From: Hymenobacter gummosus
GTDB taxonomy: Bacteria; Bacteroidota; Bacteroidia; Cytophagales; Hymenobacteraceae
Direction of reading: 5' to 3'
Length of the DNA: 64,000 bases
NCBI RefSeq assembly: GCF_003970915.1
Contig: NZ_RXOF01000001.1
Coordinates: forward strand, 496,001-560,000
Position numbers and translations under genes: made by a program. The notes under the pieces are model-generated. The model saw only the letters and a list, made by a program, of their open reading frames with translations. It made no database searches and was not told where the DNA came from. Positions within the stretch are counted from its first letter, which is position 1. Each line of letters opens with the position of its first letter. Positions 35,444-43,586 of the stretch are shown here, in pieces.

Positions 35444-37321
35444 TCAGTGCAGTGTCAACGCGGCGCCGGGCATCTGGCGGGCGGCTTTTTCGATCCAGGC
35501 GTTGTCCTTGCCGGTGCCGGTGCTCACCACAAACGTCTCGCCGGGCAGTTCCAACTCCCGGGCCAACTGTTGTACCCAGGCGTGGCTGTCGGCCAGGGGG
35601 CGGGGCTGCATGGCGGCGGGTGGCGCTACTACCAGCACGTACAGGGGCTTGTGGGTAAAGTACCTCACCTGCTTGCGCAGCAGCCAGGCTTCAGCCACGG
35701 TATACTCGGGCCGCCGCAACTGAGCCACCAGAGCGTCCGCTTGCTCCGCCGTCAGGCCGTGGGCCAACAACAGGTCGCCGGGGCGCACAGCTTCGCGCTC
35801 AGCCGCGGCCTCGTCGAACTGGTCGGCGTGGCGCAACTGGGCGTCGCCGAGCTGGCGCACGGTTTCCCGCTCGCCCCGGCGCAGGTAGTAGGCTTCCTGA
35901 ATGGTCAGCCCGGCGGCCACGTACTGGGGTTCCTGGTCCATCACCTCCTGCAGCCAGGGCAGGCCGGCGGGGTCATCGAGGTTGGTCAGCACCCGGCCCA
36001 GCGAGAAGCAGGCGGCTACTCGCCACTTTGGCTCGTCGATCAGCGCCTGAAACAGGGGCAGAGCCTCCCGGCCGCCGACGTGGTCTTCGGTCAGATCGGC
36101 CCGCTCCCACTGCTCGTCGGGCGTAAGAGCGTCGCCGGCGGCGTGGCGGGCGTCCAGCTCGCGCAGGCGCTGCAACTGTCGCTGCAGCTCGGCGTGGCGG
36201 GCCTCCCATACTTCCCGGCGGTCGGTATGCCACTGGGCGTCGAGCTGGGCGGTGAGCTGGGGCAGCGCCGCGCCCAGCCAAGCTTCGGCGGCCGTGTGAG
36301 CGGGCGGCGCGGGTACGGCCGGCGCCTGACCCAGGGCCTGCAGCCGTTCCCCCAGCGTGGGGTGGGTGCTGAACGGGTCGGGGTCGGCTTCGAAAGCTTC
36401 GCGTAGCAGGCGCTGCTCTTCCTCGGCCTCCAGGCGGGCAGTTTTGGCCACGGGCAGCAACTGGCTGAAGCAGTCGGCGGGGGGCGCGGCCTGCTCCGCC
36501 AGCCGGGCGGCCAGCGGGTCCCAGTACTGCTTATCAAGCGCAGCGTCGCGCACTACCAGGGCGCACAGGGCCGCAGCCATAGCGGCCGGACTCGTCACCC
36601 GGGCCGCAGCGGCATCGGCGGCAAATTCCTGGGTGCGCCGCAGCGGGTGCGACCAAGCCTCGAAGCGCGGTACGTACCAGGCCGTGAAGCGCGAGAACAT
36701 GCTTTGGCGGTCTTGCCGCTCCAGCTGCTGAATCAGCTGCGCCCAGGTCTGCCCAACGCGGTACACCCAGGCCCCGAAGCGCCCGTCGCCCCCACGCAGG
36801 TGGCCCAGCTCGTGGGCTACCACGGCGGCGGCCTGCTCCGGCGTGAGGGCCTGCAGCAGCGGCAGCCCCACCACCACGTAGTTGCGCGACCAGCCCAGCG
36901 GCCCCAGGCGCGGTACCTGTACGGCCGAGGCATTGAACTCCCCGGAAAGCAGCACCCGGTGCACGCGCGGCGCGCGCAGCTGCCGGGCCTGCTGGTTTAG
37001 CAGCGCCAGCAGCGGGGCGGCTTCGGCGCGGCGCAGGCGCAGGCCGGTAGGAGGCTCAAACTTCACCCACATAGACATGAAGACCTTCCCGGCGAAGAAA
37101 GCCGGAATGGCCGCCAGCTTGATAATCAGCCCCGAGGCCCCGACGGCAAAGCCCAGCAGCAGTACCAGCACCACCAGCCCGGCCGAGCCGAACAGCAGGC
37201 CCAGGACGCCCGCGTAGCCGAGCACCGCCCACCACCACACCCGCCGCCGGTAAGCGGCCGGGTCAGCTTCGGCCAGGGGCTGCAGCCGGCGCAGCTGCCC
37301 CACAAATTCTTCACGCGTCAT
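35444..37321 (-). CDS. M48 family metallopeptidase with N-terminal membrane segments
   Basis: This encodes 625 residues. Two hydrophobic helices lie at about residues 30-80 (AVLGYAGVLGLLFGSAGLVVLVLLL). The zinc-binding motif VVAHELGHLRGGD is near residue 166, and the downstream third-ligand region TQEFAADAAAARV is present. The second half is a long helical domain with HEAT/TPR-like segments (FQALIDEPKWRVAACFSLGRV). M48 proteases such as HtpX act in membrane-protein quality control. The C-terminal extension of about 300 residues is longer than in HtpX. Confidence 0.9.
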   Translation of the reverse strand: MTREEFVGQLRRLQPLAEADPAAYRRRVWWWAVLGYAGVLGLLFGSAGLVVLVLLLGFAVGASGLIIKLAAIPAFFAGKVFMSMWVKFEPPTGLRLRRAEAAPLLALLNQQARQLRAPRVHRVLLSGEFNASAVQVPRLGPLGWSRNYVVVGLPLLQALTPEQAAAVVAHELGHLRGGDGRFGAWVYRVGQTWAQLIQQLERQDRQSMFSRFTAWYVPRFEAWSHPLRRTQEFAADAAAARVTSPAAMAAALCALVVRDAALDKQYWDPLAARLAEQAAPPADCFSQLLPVAKTARLEAEEEQRLLREAFEADPDPFSTHPTLGERLQALGQAPAVPAPPAHTAAEAWLGAALPQLTAQLDAQWHTDRREVWEARHAELQRQLQRLRELDARHAAGDALTPDEQWERADLTEDHVGGREALPLFQALIDEPKWRVAACFSLGRVLTNLDDPAGLPWLQEVMDQEPQYVAAGLTIQEAYYLRRGERETVRQLGDAQLRHADQFDEAAAEREAVRPGDLLLAHGLTAEQADALVAQLRRPEYTVAEAWLLRKQVRYFTHKPLYVLVVAPPAAMQPRPLADSHAWVQQLARELELPGETFVVSTGTGKDNAWIEKAARQMPGAALTLH

Positions 37322-37409
37322 AAAATCAAGCCGCTATAAAGGCACAGAAAAGCCGGTACGTCTGGCACGACGCACCGGCTTCTAAGTTACGCAAGCGGCC
37401 CGAACGATA

Positions 37410-37868
37410 CTAGGCCGGCTGCTCTTCGCTCACCAGCTTCAGGGCGGCCGAGTTGATGCAGAAGCGCAGGCCCGAGGGGCGCGGGCCGTCGGGGAAGACG
37501 TGGCCCTGGTGGGCGTCGCACACGTTGCAGAGCACTTCCACGCGCACCATGCCGAAGCTGGTGTCCTTCTTGTACTTCACCACGTTGTCTTTCACCGGCT
37601 CGGTGAAGCTCGGCCAGCCCGTGCCCGACTCGAACTTGGTGCGCGAGTCGTACGCGGGCGTGCCGCAGCACACGCAGGCGTACAGGCCGGGGTCGTGGGC
37701 TTCGCAGTATTCGCCGGTGCCGGCGCGCTCGGTGCCGTGCTGGCGCGTGATGTAGTACTGCTCGGCGGTAAGCTGCTCGCGCCACTCGGCGTCGGTTTTC
37801 TCGACGCGGCGGTCGGGGGCAGGAGTGCCGTTGTTGGCTTCGCGGATGACGTCGGCCCAGGTATACAT
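37410..37868 (-). CDS. msrB: peptide-methionine (R)-S-oxide reductase
   Basis: This encodes 152 residues from ATG 37868 (MYTWADVIREANNG). MsrB zinc Cys pairs are seen in ACVCCGTPAYDS and LCNVCDAHQGHVFPDGP. The catalytic Cys is in RFCINSAAL, and the substrate loop is FESGTGWPSF. The enzyme repairs R-methionine sulfoxide using thioredoxin. The frame stays open upstream into the repeat array, but similarity to MsrB starts at the chosen ATG. Confidence 0.95.
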   Translation of the reverse strand: MYTWADVIREANNGTPAPDRRVEKTDAEWREQLTAEQYYITRQHGTERAGTGEYCEAHDPGLYACVCCGTPAYDSRTKFESGTGWPSFTEPVKDNVVKYKKDTSFGMVRVEVLCNVCDAHQGHVFPDGPRPSGLRFCINSAALKLVSEEQPA

Positions 37869-38015
37869 AGGGGTGCGGTTTGGTTCGGAATTGATGACGG
37901 AGTTGATAGCAACGGTTTCGGGGGCCCGGCGGTTTAAACGCCGACGGTGCTTCGGCCCCCAAACCAGCCCTGGATACGCAGCAATAGGCCCGCATACCCC
38001 CTGCCAGCCTGTTAT
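37869..38015. other. msrB upstream region before the tandem array
   Basis: No gene is seen. With the adjacent 42-bp repeats, it makes a 354-base gap between msrB and the next leftward lipoprotein gene. No TAnnTTTG box was found close to the msrB start. Confidence 0.4.
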
Positions 38016-38225
38016 GACGTCATACCAGGCCATTCTGAATCGAAAATGCCTCGGCACGACGTCATACCAGGACATTTTCAATTGAAAACAGCTCGGTATA
38101 ACATCAAACCAGGGAATTTTCAGCTTGAAACGGCTTGGTACGACGTCTTACCAGGACATTTTCAATTGAAAACAGCTCGGTTGAATGTCAGCCGCTGCCT
38201 TTTCACTCGGAAATGCCTGGGGCTA
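38016..38225. repeat. tandem array of five 42-bp degenerate units
   Basis: Units beginning near GACGTCATACCAGG start at 38016, 38058, 38100, 38142 and 38184, an exact 42-base period. Units 2 and 4 are nearly identical, 1 and 3 are intermediate, and 5 is the most degenerate. Two units contain the perfect palindrome TTTTCAATTGAAAA. The period equals 14 codons, and the plus strand reads repeated DVIPGHFQLKTA-like peptides, but there is no independent start or terminus. The last unit touches the stop of the lipoprotein gene at 38223. Confidence 0.85.
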
Positions 38226-39014
38226 CTCCGCGTCGGCGCCGGTGTCCAGGTCGCGGGCCACGTAGCGGCGCCAGTGGGCGCGGGCAAAGCCCAGAAACGC
38301 CCGCGGCGCCCCGCGGAAATCGTTTTCATTCTCGTAGCGGCCGGCGGCCAGCTCGTAGTGCTCCTCCAGCTCAGCCTGGCCGATGGTATCGAGGCAGCAG
38401 GCGTTGGCGGGCACGCGCTGGGTGAGCGGCACCGAGTCGTACTGCACCACGGTGTAGCCGCGCAGGGCGTATTTGGCCTTGCCCTCGCGCAGGATGAGCT
38501 TGAGGTCGGCGGGGCTCACGTCGCTGCGGCAGCTGAGCTTGTAGACGAGCGTGGTTTCGGTCTGCCCGTCGTGGTCGAGGTCGGTGACGCGGGTGGCGCC
38601 GGGCAGCGGGCCCAGGTCGAGGTCGAAGGGACAGTTGCGCACGGCGTCCTGCAGGCGCCACAGCTCCTGGTACTGCCCACCGGCCGCGCGCACGTACTGG
38701 CGGGCAAACAGCTCCACGGTGCGGCCCTCCATGTCGGTGTCGGCCAGGTCCTTGACAACCGGCTTGGTCCGGTACACCACCAGCACGTTCTCCCCGTTGG
38801 CGTCGCGCCAGCGCCGGGCCTGCAGCAGCTGCCCCGGCGGCTTATCCAGCGGCGGCAGCTGTGCGGCCGCCAGCGAATCGACCTTTCCCGCCCAGCCGCC
38901 GGCGGCGTCGTTATCGGCTGAAGCGGCGGCGGGCGGCGGGGCAGTCTGGGGGTCCGACTGGCAGGCGGCAGCAAAGCCCAGCAAAGCGGGCAGAAGGCGG
39001 ATTGCGCGTTGCAT
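38223..39014 (-). CDS. lipoprotein, possibly M949_RS01915-type surface polysaccharide family
   Basis: This encodes 263 residues. The lipoprotein signal MQRAIRLLPALLGFAAACQSD has its lipidated Cys near residue 18. After a Pro/Ala linker come WRDANGENVLVVYRTKP, then TRVTDLDHDGQTETTLVYKLSC with an acidic Ca-like DLDHDG loop, then SDVSPADLKLILREGKAKYALRG. The pattern resembles a Bacteroidota family annotated as M949_RS01915-type surface polysaccharide proteins; this is recalled, not verified. A TAGGTTTG -7 box is five bases before the ATG. Confidence 0.75.
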   Translation of the reverse strand: MQRAIRLLPALLGFAAACQSDPQTAPPPAAASADNDAAGGWAGKVDSLAAAQLPPLDKPPGQLLQARRWRDANGENVLVVYRTKPVVKDLADTDMEGRTVELFARQYVRAAGGQYQELWRLQDAVRNCPFDLDLGPLPGATRVTDLDHDGQTETTLVYKLSCRSDVSPADLKLILREGKAKYALRGYTVVQYDSVPLTQRVPANACCLDTIGQAELEEHYELAAGRYENENDFRGAPRAFLGFARAHWRRYVARDLDTGADAE

Positions 39015-39019
39015 ATAGG

Positions 39020-39027
39020 CAAACCTA
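39020..39027 (-). promoter_or_regulatory. -7 promoter box of the lipoprotein gene
   Basis: The minus strand reads TAGGTTTG, matching TAnnTTTG, with five bases to the start codon. This implies a leaderless or nearly leaderless transcript. Confidence 0.5.
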
Positions 39028-39056
39028 CGTATTTGCGCCGCGCCGGATTCAACAGC

Positions 39057-39242
39057 GGCTGGCGCCGGTTTAATGAGCGAAGCGAGTGTAACCGGTGCCC
39101 GGCATAACGCAGGTTTTCAACCTGCGTGAGGCGTTGCTACGGCAGCCTGGGCGGGGCCTTTCAGGCGGCGGACGCAGGCTGAAAGCCTGCCTGATTTTAG
39201 GCACCGGTTACACTCGCTTCGCTCGTTAAACCGGCGCCAGCC
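39057..39242. mobile_element. 186-bp MITE-like element with 43-bp terminal inverted repeats
   Basis: Arms 39057-39099 and 39200-39242 are reverse complements over 43 bases with one mismatch. The 100-base core holds two further hairpins: ACGCAGGTT/AACCTGCGT with a TTC loop (39107-39127) and GCAGGCT/AGCCTGC with a GAA loop (39174-39190). It has no coding capacity and no clear target-site duplication. A REP/BIME-type element is an alternative reading. Confidence 0.7.
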
Positions 39243-39273
39243 ATACCCGCCCAGTCTCCATTCGTCTACAAAA

Positions 39274-39331
39274 TCCGCGAACCGAAGGAAGACGTAGTCA
39301 AATCCGTAAAATCCGTCTCAATCCGTGATTT
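39274..39331. repeat. AAATCCGT word cluster upstream of nnr
   Basis: The word AAATCCG recurs with 8-9 base spacing (AAATCCGCG, AAATCCGTA, AAATCCGTC, CAATCCGTG) and runs directly into the nnr start codon. The same word cluster occurs at 63937-63979. Confidence 0.7.
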
Positions 39332-40846
39332 ATGAAGCTTCTCACCGCTGCCCAGACCCGCCAGGCCGACGCCGCCACCATCGAGCAGGAAGGCATTAGC
39401 TCCGCCGATTTGATGGAGCGCGCCGCCGCGGCCTTCACCGACTGGTTTTGCCAGCGCCTCTCCCCCGCCGAAGCCGGCGAAGTGCTGGTCGTGTGCGGCC
39501 CCGGCAACAACGGCGGCGACGGGCTGGTGGCCGCCCGGCTGCTGCACCACGGCGGCTACCGCGTGCAAGTGGCCCTGCTGCCCGCCGATAAGCACTCGGC
39601 CGACTTCGAGCTGAACCGCCAGCGCCTGCCCGCCGCGGTGCCCGTGGCCGAGTGGGCGCCGGCGCAGCTGCCCGCCGTTGCGCCCGGCACGGTGGTCGTC
39701 GACGCGCTGTTTGGCACCGGGCTGAACCGGCCGCTGACCGGCGCCGCCGCGGCCCTGGTAGCGCACCTGAATACCAGCAAGGCCCGCATTGTGAGCATCG
39801 ATTTGCCCTCCGGTCTGCTGGCCGACGCCCCACAGCCCGCCGACAGCCCGGTGGTGCAGGCCCGGCACACCATCACCTTCGAGCTGCCCAAGCTGGCCCT
39901 GCTGCTGCCCCAGAATGCCCGCTACGTGGGCCGCTGGCAGGCGCTGCCCATTGGCCTGAGCCCGCAGTTTCTGGCCGAAGCCGACACCGACACCTACCTC
40001 ATTGACGTGACGCTGCTGGCCGGTCGACTGCCCGCCCGGCCTACGTTCTCGCACAAGGGCACCTTCGGGCACGCCCTGCTGCTGGCCGGCAGCCGCGGCA
40101 AGCTGGGTGCGGCCGTGCTGGCCGCCCGCAGCTGCCTGCACGGCGGCGTAGGCCTGCTCACGGTGCAGGTACCTGCCGTGGGCTACGCCGTGCTCCAGAC
40201 CGCCGTGCCCGAGGCCATGTGCTTGGCCGACGCCCACAAGCACGAACTCAGTGAGCTGCCGGACTTGAAGCCCTACAATGCCGTGGGCCTGGGCCCGGGC
40301 ATCGGGCAGGACGACGCTACCCGCGCCGTGCTGGAAGAGCTGCTCTGCACCGCCCCGGTGCCGCTGGTACTCGATGCCGACGCCCTGAACCTGCTCGGCG
40401 CCAACCGCTCCCTGCTCGACCTCTTGCCGCCCGATACCCTGCTGACGCCGCATCCCAAGGAGTTTGAGCGCCTGACCGAACCCGCCCGCGACGATTACCA
40501 CCGCCTGGAGCTGCTGCGCGACTTTGCCCGCCGCCACCGCTGCTACGTGCTGCTGAAAGGGGCCTACTCCTGCCTCGCCACCCCCGACGGGCAACGCTAC
40601 TTCAACACCACCGGCAACCCCGGCCTGGCCACCGGCGGCACCGGCGACGTGCTCACCGGCCTGGCATTGGCCCTGCGCGCCGACAAGCGCCTCTCCCCGC
40701 TCGACGCCGCCCTGCTGGCTACCTACGCCCACGGCCGCGCCGCCGACCTGGCCGCCGTCCATACCGGGCAGGCCGGCCTCACCGCCGGCGCCCTTCCCCA
40801 CTATATCGGCCGGGCCCTGCAGGAGCTGACGACGGAGGAGTTTTGA
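39332..40846 (+). CDS. nnr: bifunctional NAD(P)H-hydrate epimerase/dehydratase
   Basis: This encodes 504 residues with the two-domain Nnr layout. The N-terminal YjeF-type epimerase (about 1-215) has GPGNNGGDGLVAARLL and VVDALFGTGLNRPL. The C-terminal ribokinase-like dehydratase (about 230-500) has HKGTFGHALLLAGS, GPGIGQDDATRAVLE and the catalytic NPGLATGGTGDVLTG. It repairs hydrated NADH and NADPH. It is preceded by the AATCCGT word cluster and followed by a GAGTGGAT palindrome that starts at its stop codon. Confidence 0.96.
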   Translation: MKLLTAAQTRQADAATIEQEGISSADLMERAAAAFTDWFCQRLSPAEAGEVLVVCGPGNNGGDGLVAARLLHHGGYRVQVALLPADKHSADFELNRQRLPAAVPVAEWAPAQLPAVAPGTVVVDALFGTGLNRPLTGAAAALVAHLNTSKARIVSIDLPSGLLADAPQPADSPVVQARHTITFELPKLALLLPQNARYVGRWQALPIGLSPQFLAEADTDTYLIDVTLLAGRLPARPTFSHKGTFGHALLLAGSRGKLGAAVLAARSCLHGGVGLLTVQVPAVGYAVLQTAVPEAMCLADAHKHELSELPDLKPYNAVGLGPGIGQDDATRAVLEELLCTAPVPLVLDADALNLLGANRSLLDLLPPDTLLTPHPKEFERLTEPARDDYHRLELLRDFARRHRCYVLLKGAYSCLATPDGQRYFNTTGNPGLATGGTGDVLTGLALALRADKRLSPLDAALLATYAHGRAADLAAVHTGQAGLTAGALPHYIGRALQELTTEEF

Positions 40847-40929
40847 GGTGAGCAGATGAGTGGATGAGTGGATGAGTGAATAAAAAAGGCTGTCTTCCTT
40901 CATCTACTCATCCACTCATCTGCTCACCT
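40846..40929. repeat. iterated-word inverted repeat (GAGTGGAT word)
   Basis: The arms 40846-40874 and 40901-40929 match at 28 of 29 positions and are octamer reiterations of GAGTGGAT/GAGCAGAT. The spacer carries AATAAAAAAGGC. It starts at the last base of the nnr stop codon and lies between converging genes. Confidence 0.85.
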
Positions 40930-40942
40930 GCGCATCCCCCTT

Positions 40943-41854
40943 CTACCCCAGCGCGGCGGCCAGCATTAGGGTGGCGGCTTGCACCAGCAGCACCCCGTCG
41001 GCGAGCAGGGCGTAGTAATAATCGGAGCGGGCTTCGTGGGCAAACCACACCACCAGGGCGGTGAGCAGCCCGGGCAGCAGCAGCAGCAGCTGGGCGGGCA
41101 GGGCCAGGCCGGGCAGCAGCAGCGCCACTGAGGCCAGGGTGCACGCCAGGGCCAGCCAGCGGCCGGCCTGGTAGCCGAGCAGGCCGGGCAGGGTGAGCGG
41201 GCCGTTGCGCTGGTCGCGGGCGTAGTCGCGCAGGTCGAAGACCAGGGCCACGGCCAGGATAAAGCAGAAGCGGCGGGCAAAGAGCAGCCACACGGCCGGC
41301 GTGGTCAGCGGCAGCGACAGGCACAGGGCGGGCAGCCACACCGTCACGGCCGACCACACGTAGGCAATCAGGAAGGTTTTGAGGCCGGGCCAGTCGCGCA
41401 GGCCGCGGCGGCGCCCTCCGGGCTGCTTGGGCGGCAGCACCGGCCAGGAATAGGCCAACGACAGCAGGGCCAGGTGCCCCAGAAACACGGTCAGCGCGGT
41501 GGTGAAGGGGCTCAGTAGGTACAAGGCCACCAGCGCTACGGCTGAGGCCACCACGATGCCCATCAGCAGCGGGCGGTGCTGCACGATCCAGCGGCGGCGC
41601 GGCGGCACGGTAGGCGGCAGCCGCAGGCTGTGCCGCCGCGCCCCGTTCAGGTTGTACACCAGCAGCGTGGCCGCCAGCACCAGCGCGGGCACCGTCCAGG
41701 GCAGGGGCCGCCGCCAGTAGCTGGCCGACGATACCGCCAGCGCCGCCGCCGAGGCCGCCACCAGGCCGTTGCTGAACAGCAGCGCGTCGAGCACGGCCCA
41801 GGCCCAGCGGCCCAGGCGCGAGGGGGCAGGACGGGAAACGGCGGGCTCGGCCAT
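40943..41854 (-). CDS. UbiA-like polytopic membrane protein with atypical first motif
   Basis: This encodes 303 residues from ATG 41854, with eight or nine hydrophobic helices. The second Asp-rich prenyltransferase motif is recognisable: DLRDYARDQRNGPLTLPGLLG near residue 200. The first motif, normally NDxxDxxxD, reads YNLNGARRH, so its aspartates are absent. UbiA enzymes transfer prenyl groups to aromatic acceptors using Mg bound by both motifs. It is therefore either a diverged or inactive prenyltransferase, or a relative with another role. Confidence 0.75.
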   Translation of the reverse strand: MAEPAVSRPAPSRLGRWAWAVLDALLFSNGLVAASAAALAVSSASYWRRPLPWTVPALVLAATLLVYNLNGARRHSLRLPPTVPPRRRWIVQHRPLLMGIVVASAVALVALYLLSPFTTALTVFLGHLALLSLAYSWPVLPPKQPGGRRRGLRDWPGLKTFLIAYVWSAVTVWLPALCLSLPLTTPAVWLLFARRFCFILAVALVFDLRDYARDQRNGPLTLPGLLGYQAGRWLALACTLASVALLLPGLALPAQLLLLLPGLLTALVVWFAHEARSDYYYALLADGVLLVQAATLMLAAALG

Positions 41855-41923
41855 AGGGAGTCGGGCTGCCCGCAGCAGCGGGCCTAGATTCGGGGCCGCA
41901 AAATAAGCAGGCCTTACCCGCTC

Positions 41924-42010
41924 AATGAGCAATGAAGCTCCGCCCGCCTACTGTCGCCGTCTCGTCGCTGGCTCATTATTCATTCGTCATTGCTAATTAT
42001 TAATTGCCAG
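41924..42010. repeat. AATGA-word repeat, partial inverted repeat
   Basis: The left side has AATGAGCAATGAAGCTC. The right side has GGCTCATTATTCATTC and GTCATTGCTAATTATTAATTG, which is the complement of related words at roughly seven-base spacing. It resembles the other iterated-word elements but is less symmetric. Confidence 0.5.
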
Positions 42011-42011
42011 C

Positions 42012-42695
42012 CTACTTGCCCGTTTCGCTGTGCGCGGCGTCCACCGGCTTCGACTCCGGGGAGCCGTGCTGCCGCAGCCAGATGCTCAGCACCACGATGC
42101 TCACGATGCTCAGAAACTCGCTCTGCCAGTTCTGCAGCGACTCAAACCAGAAGCGCGAGGTAGCCATGTATTCCCACAGGCTCACCGTCGGCTCGCCGTG
42201 GGCCTGCTGCTCAATGTTGTACACCTCGGTGCCGCCGAGTCCGTGCAGGAAAAAGGCCCCCAGAAACAGCGCGAAGAAGGCCAGGCTCAGGGAGCGTTTG
42301 TAGAGCCAGAGCACCGCCCCGCCCTGCTTCACCGGCCAGGGCGCGTCGGGCTTGTTGGGGTCGGGCTGCCGGTCCACTTCCTCTTCCTCGTCCAGCTTCT
42401 TCGATTCGGCCGAGCCTTTCTGCCGTAGGCTTACCGTCAGCACCACGTACAGGGCCATCTGCAGAAACTCGCTTTCCCAGTTTTCGAAGGTGGCCTCCGT
42501 CCAGTGGCCGGAAGTCACGTATTCGCCCAGGCTTAGCTCGGGCCGGCCCAGTTGCTTTAGCTCGTCGTTGTAGTCGTGGTGGCCGGTGAGCGTCTGGCCC
42601 AGCAGCGTGACGAGCACCATGACGGTGATGACCAGCGAGAGGCCGTTTTGGTAGAGAAACCGCCGCAGCGGCGACGTCGGAGTGTGTTGGGTCAT
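42012..42695 (-). CDS. DUF6766-like membrane protein with internal duplication
   Basis: This encodes 227 residues made of two similar halves. Each half has a hydrophobic helix (NGLSLVITVMVLVTLLGQ and RSLSLAFFALFLGAFF), a polar loop with SLGEYVTS or SLWEYMAT, then ENWESEFLQ or QNWQSEFLS. A second helix and LRQ(K/H)GS(A/P)ESK complete each half. An acidic linker joins the halves. The pattern fits DUF6766 proteins, whose function is unknown. The family name is recalled, but the duplication is directly visible. Confidence 0.8.
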   Translation of the reverse strand: MTQHTPTSPLRRFLYQNGLSLVITVMVLVTLLGQTLTGHHDYNDELKQLGRPELSLGEYVTSGHWTEATFENWESEFLQMALYVVLTVSLRQKGSAESKKLDEEEEVDRQPDPNKPDAPWPVKQGGAVLWLYKRSLSLAFFALFLGAFFLHGLGGTEVYNIEQQAHGEPTVSLWEYMATSRFWFESLQNWQSEFLSIVSIVVLSIWLRQHGSPESKPVDAAHSETGK

Positions 42696-42781
42696 GGGGG
42701 TAGGACGCCGGAAAGCTTACCCGCCGTTCTACGCCCCCAGCGGGCAAAATGTGTTGGACTTTGGCCAGCAAACCCAACAAG

Positions 42782-42815
42782 AAAGCCCCAGCTGCGGGGC
42801 AGTCGGGGCTTTTTC
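42782..42815 (-). terminator. terminator of the pyrophosphatase gene
   Basis: On the minus strand AAAGCCCC pairs with GGGGCTTT and is followed by a short T-rich stretch, about 40 bases after the ppa stop. Confidence 0.65.
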
Positions 42816-42852
42816 CGTGTAAATGCGGAGGCCGGGCTCCGTACTTACCGGC

Positions 42853-43425
42853 CTACAGCATGGACAGCTGGGCCTGGTGGTTGTTGGTGTGGCGGAACGT
42901 CTCGTCGTAGAGGTCGATGCTGTTCTGCACGATGCGGTAGGCATCCTCGCGGCCCATGAACTTCTCCACCACTACCTGCTTGTTTTCGAGGGCTTTGTAG
43001 TCCTCGAAGAACTTGCGCATCTCGCGCAGGGTGTGCGGGGGCAGCTCCGAAATGTCGTTGTAGTGGTTCATCGACACGTCGTTGGCGGCTACGGCAATGA
43101 TTTTGTCGTCCTCCTCGTTGTTGTCAATCATCTGCATCACGCCGATGACCTTGGCTTCGATCAGGCACATGGGCACCACGTCGACCGAGCAGAGCACCAG
43201 CACGTCGAGCGGGTCTTTGTCGTCGCAGTAGGTCTGCGGAATGAAGCCGTAGGCGGCCGGGTAGTGCACGGCCGAGAACAGCACGCGGTCCAGCTTCAGC
43301 AGGCCGCTGTCCTTGTCCAGCTCGTACTTGCCCTTGGAGCCTTTCGGAATTTCGATGATGGCATTGACAATGCCGGGAGCCTTGGAACCGTGGTTAACGT
43401 CGTGCCAGGGGTTGAAGTGAGCCAT
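42853..43425 (-). CDS. ppa: inorganic pyrophosphatase (family I)
   Basis: This encodes 190 residues. The family I signature is intact: [11 protein letters not shown] (the D-x-D-P-x-D metal site near residue 70), [18 protein letters not shown] at the substrate loop and [12 protein letters not shown]. It hydrolyses pyrophosphate to drive biosynthetic reactions. The length is slightly above that of E. coli Ppa because of the C-terminal [14 protein letters not shown] tail. An iterated-word palindrome lies upstream, with the phosphatase gene beyond it. Confidence 0.96.
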   Translation of the reverse strand: MAHFNPWHDVNHGSKAPGIVNAIIEIPKGSKGKYELDKDSGLLKLDRVLFSAVHYPAAYGFIPQTYCDDKDPLDVLVLCSVDVVPMCLIEAKVIGVMQMIDNNEEDDKIIAVAANDVSMNHYNDISELPPHTLREMRKFFEDYKALENKQVVVEKFMGREDAYRIVQNSIDLYDETFRHTNNHQAQLSML

Positions 43426-43492
43426 TGTGGTAACTGCGGGCTGCCGGGTTCGGAGAGAGGCAGCGCGGGAAGGATGAAAAATTCGGTTGATG

Positions 43493-43586
43493 ATTGATTG
43501 TTAAATGGCTGGATGGCTAAATGGCTGGTCGTTCTAGCGTAGCAGAACAATCAACCATTTAGCAATTCAGCCATTTAACAATCAAC
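43493..43586. repeat. iterated-word inverted repeat (TGGCTAAA family, copy 4)
   Basis: The arms 43493-43535 and 43544-43586 match at about 37 of 43 positions, with the same AATGGCTA/ATGGCTGG words as the M28 gaps 20 kb away. It abuts the stop codon of the phosphatase gene at 43587. Confidence 0.85.

Noticed and set aside
38016-38225. CRISPR array
   Set aside because: The 42-base units are contiguous and all similar, with no unique spacers and no cas genes nearby.
39057-39242. Rho-independent terminator pair
   Set aside because: The 43-base arms with a 100-base structured core and no T-run exceed terminator size. A repeat element explains it better.
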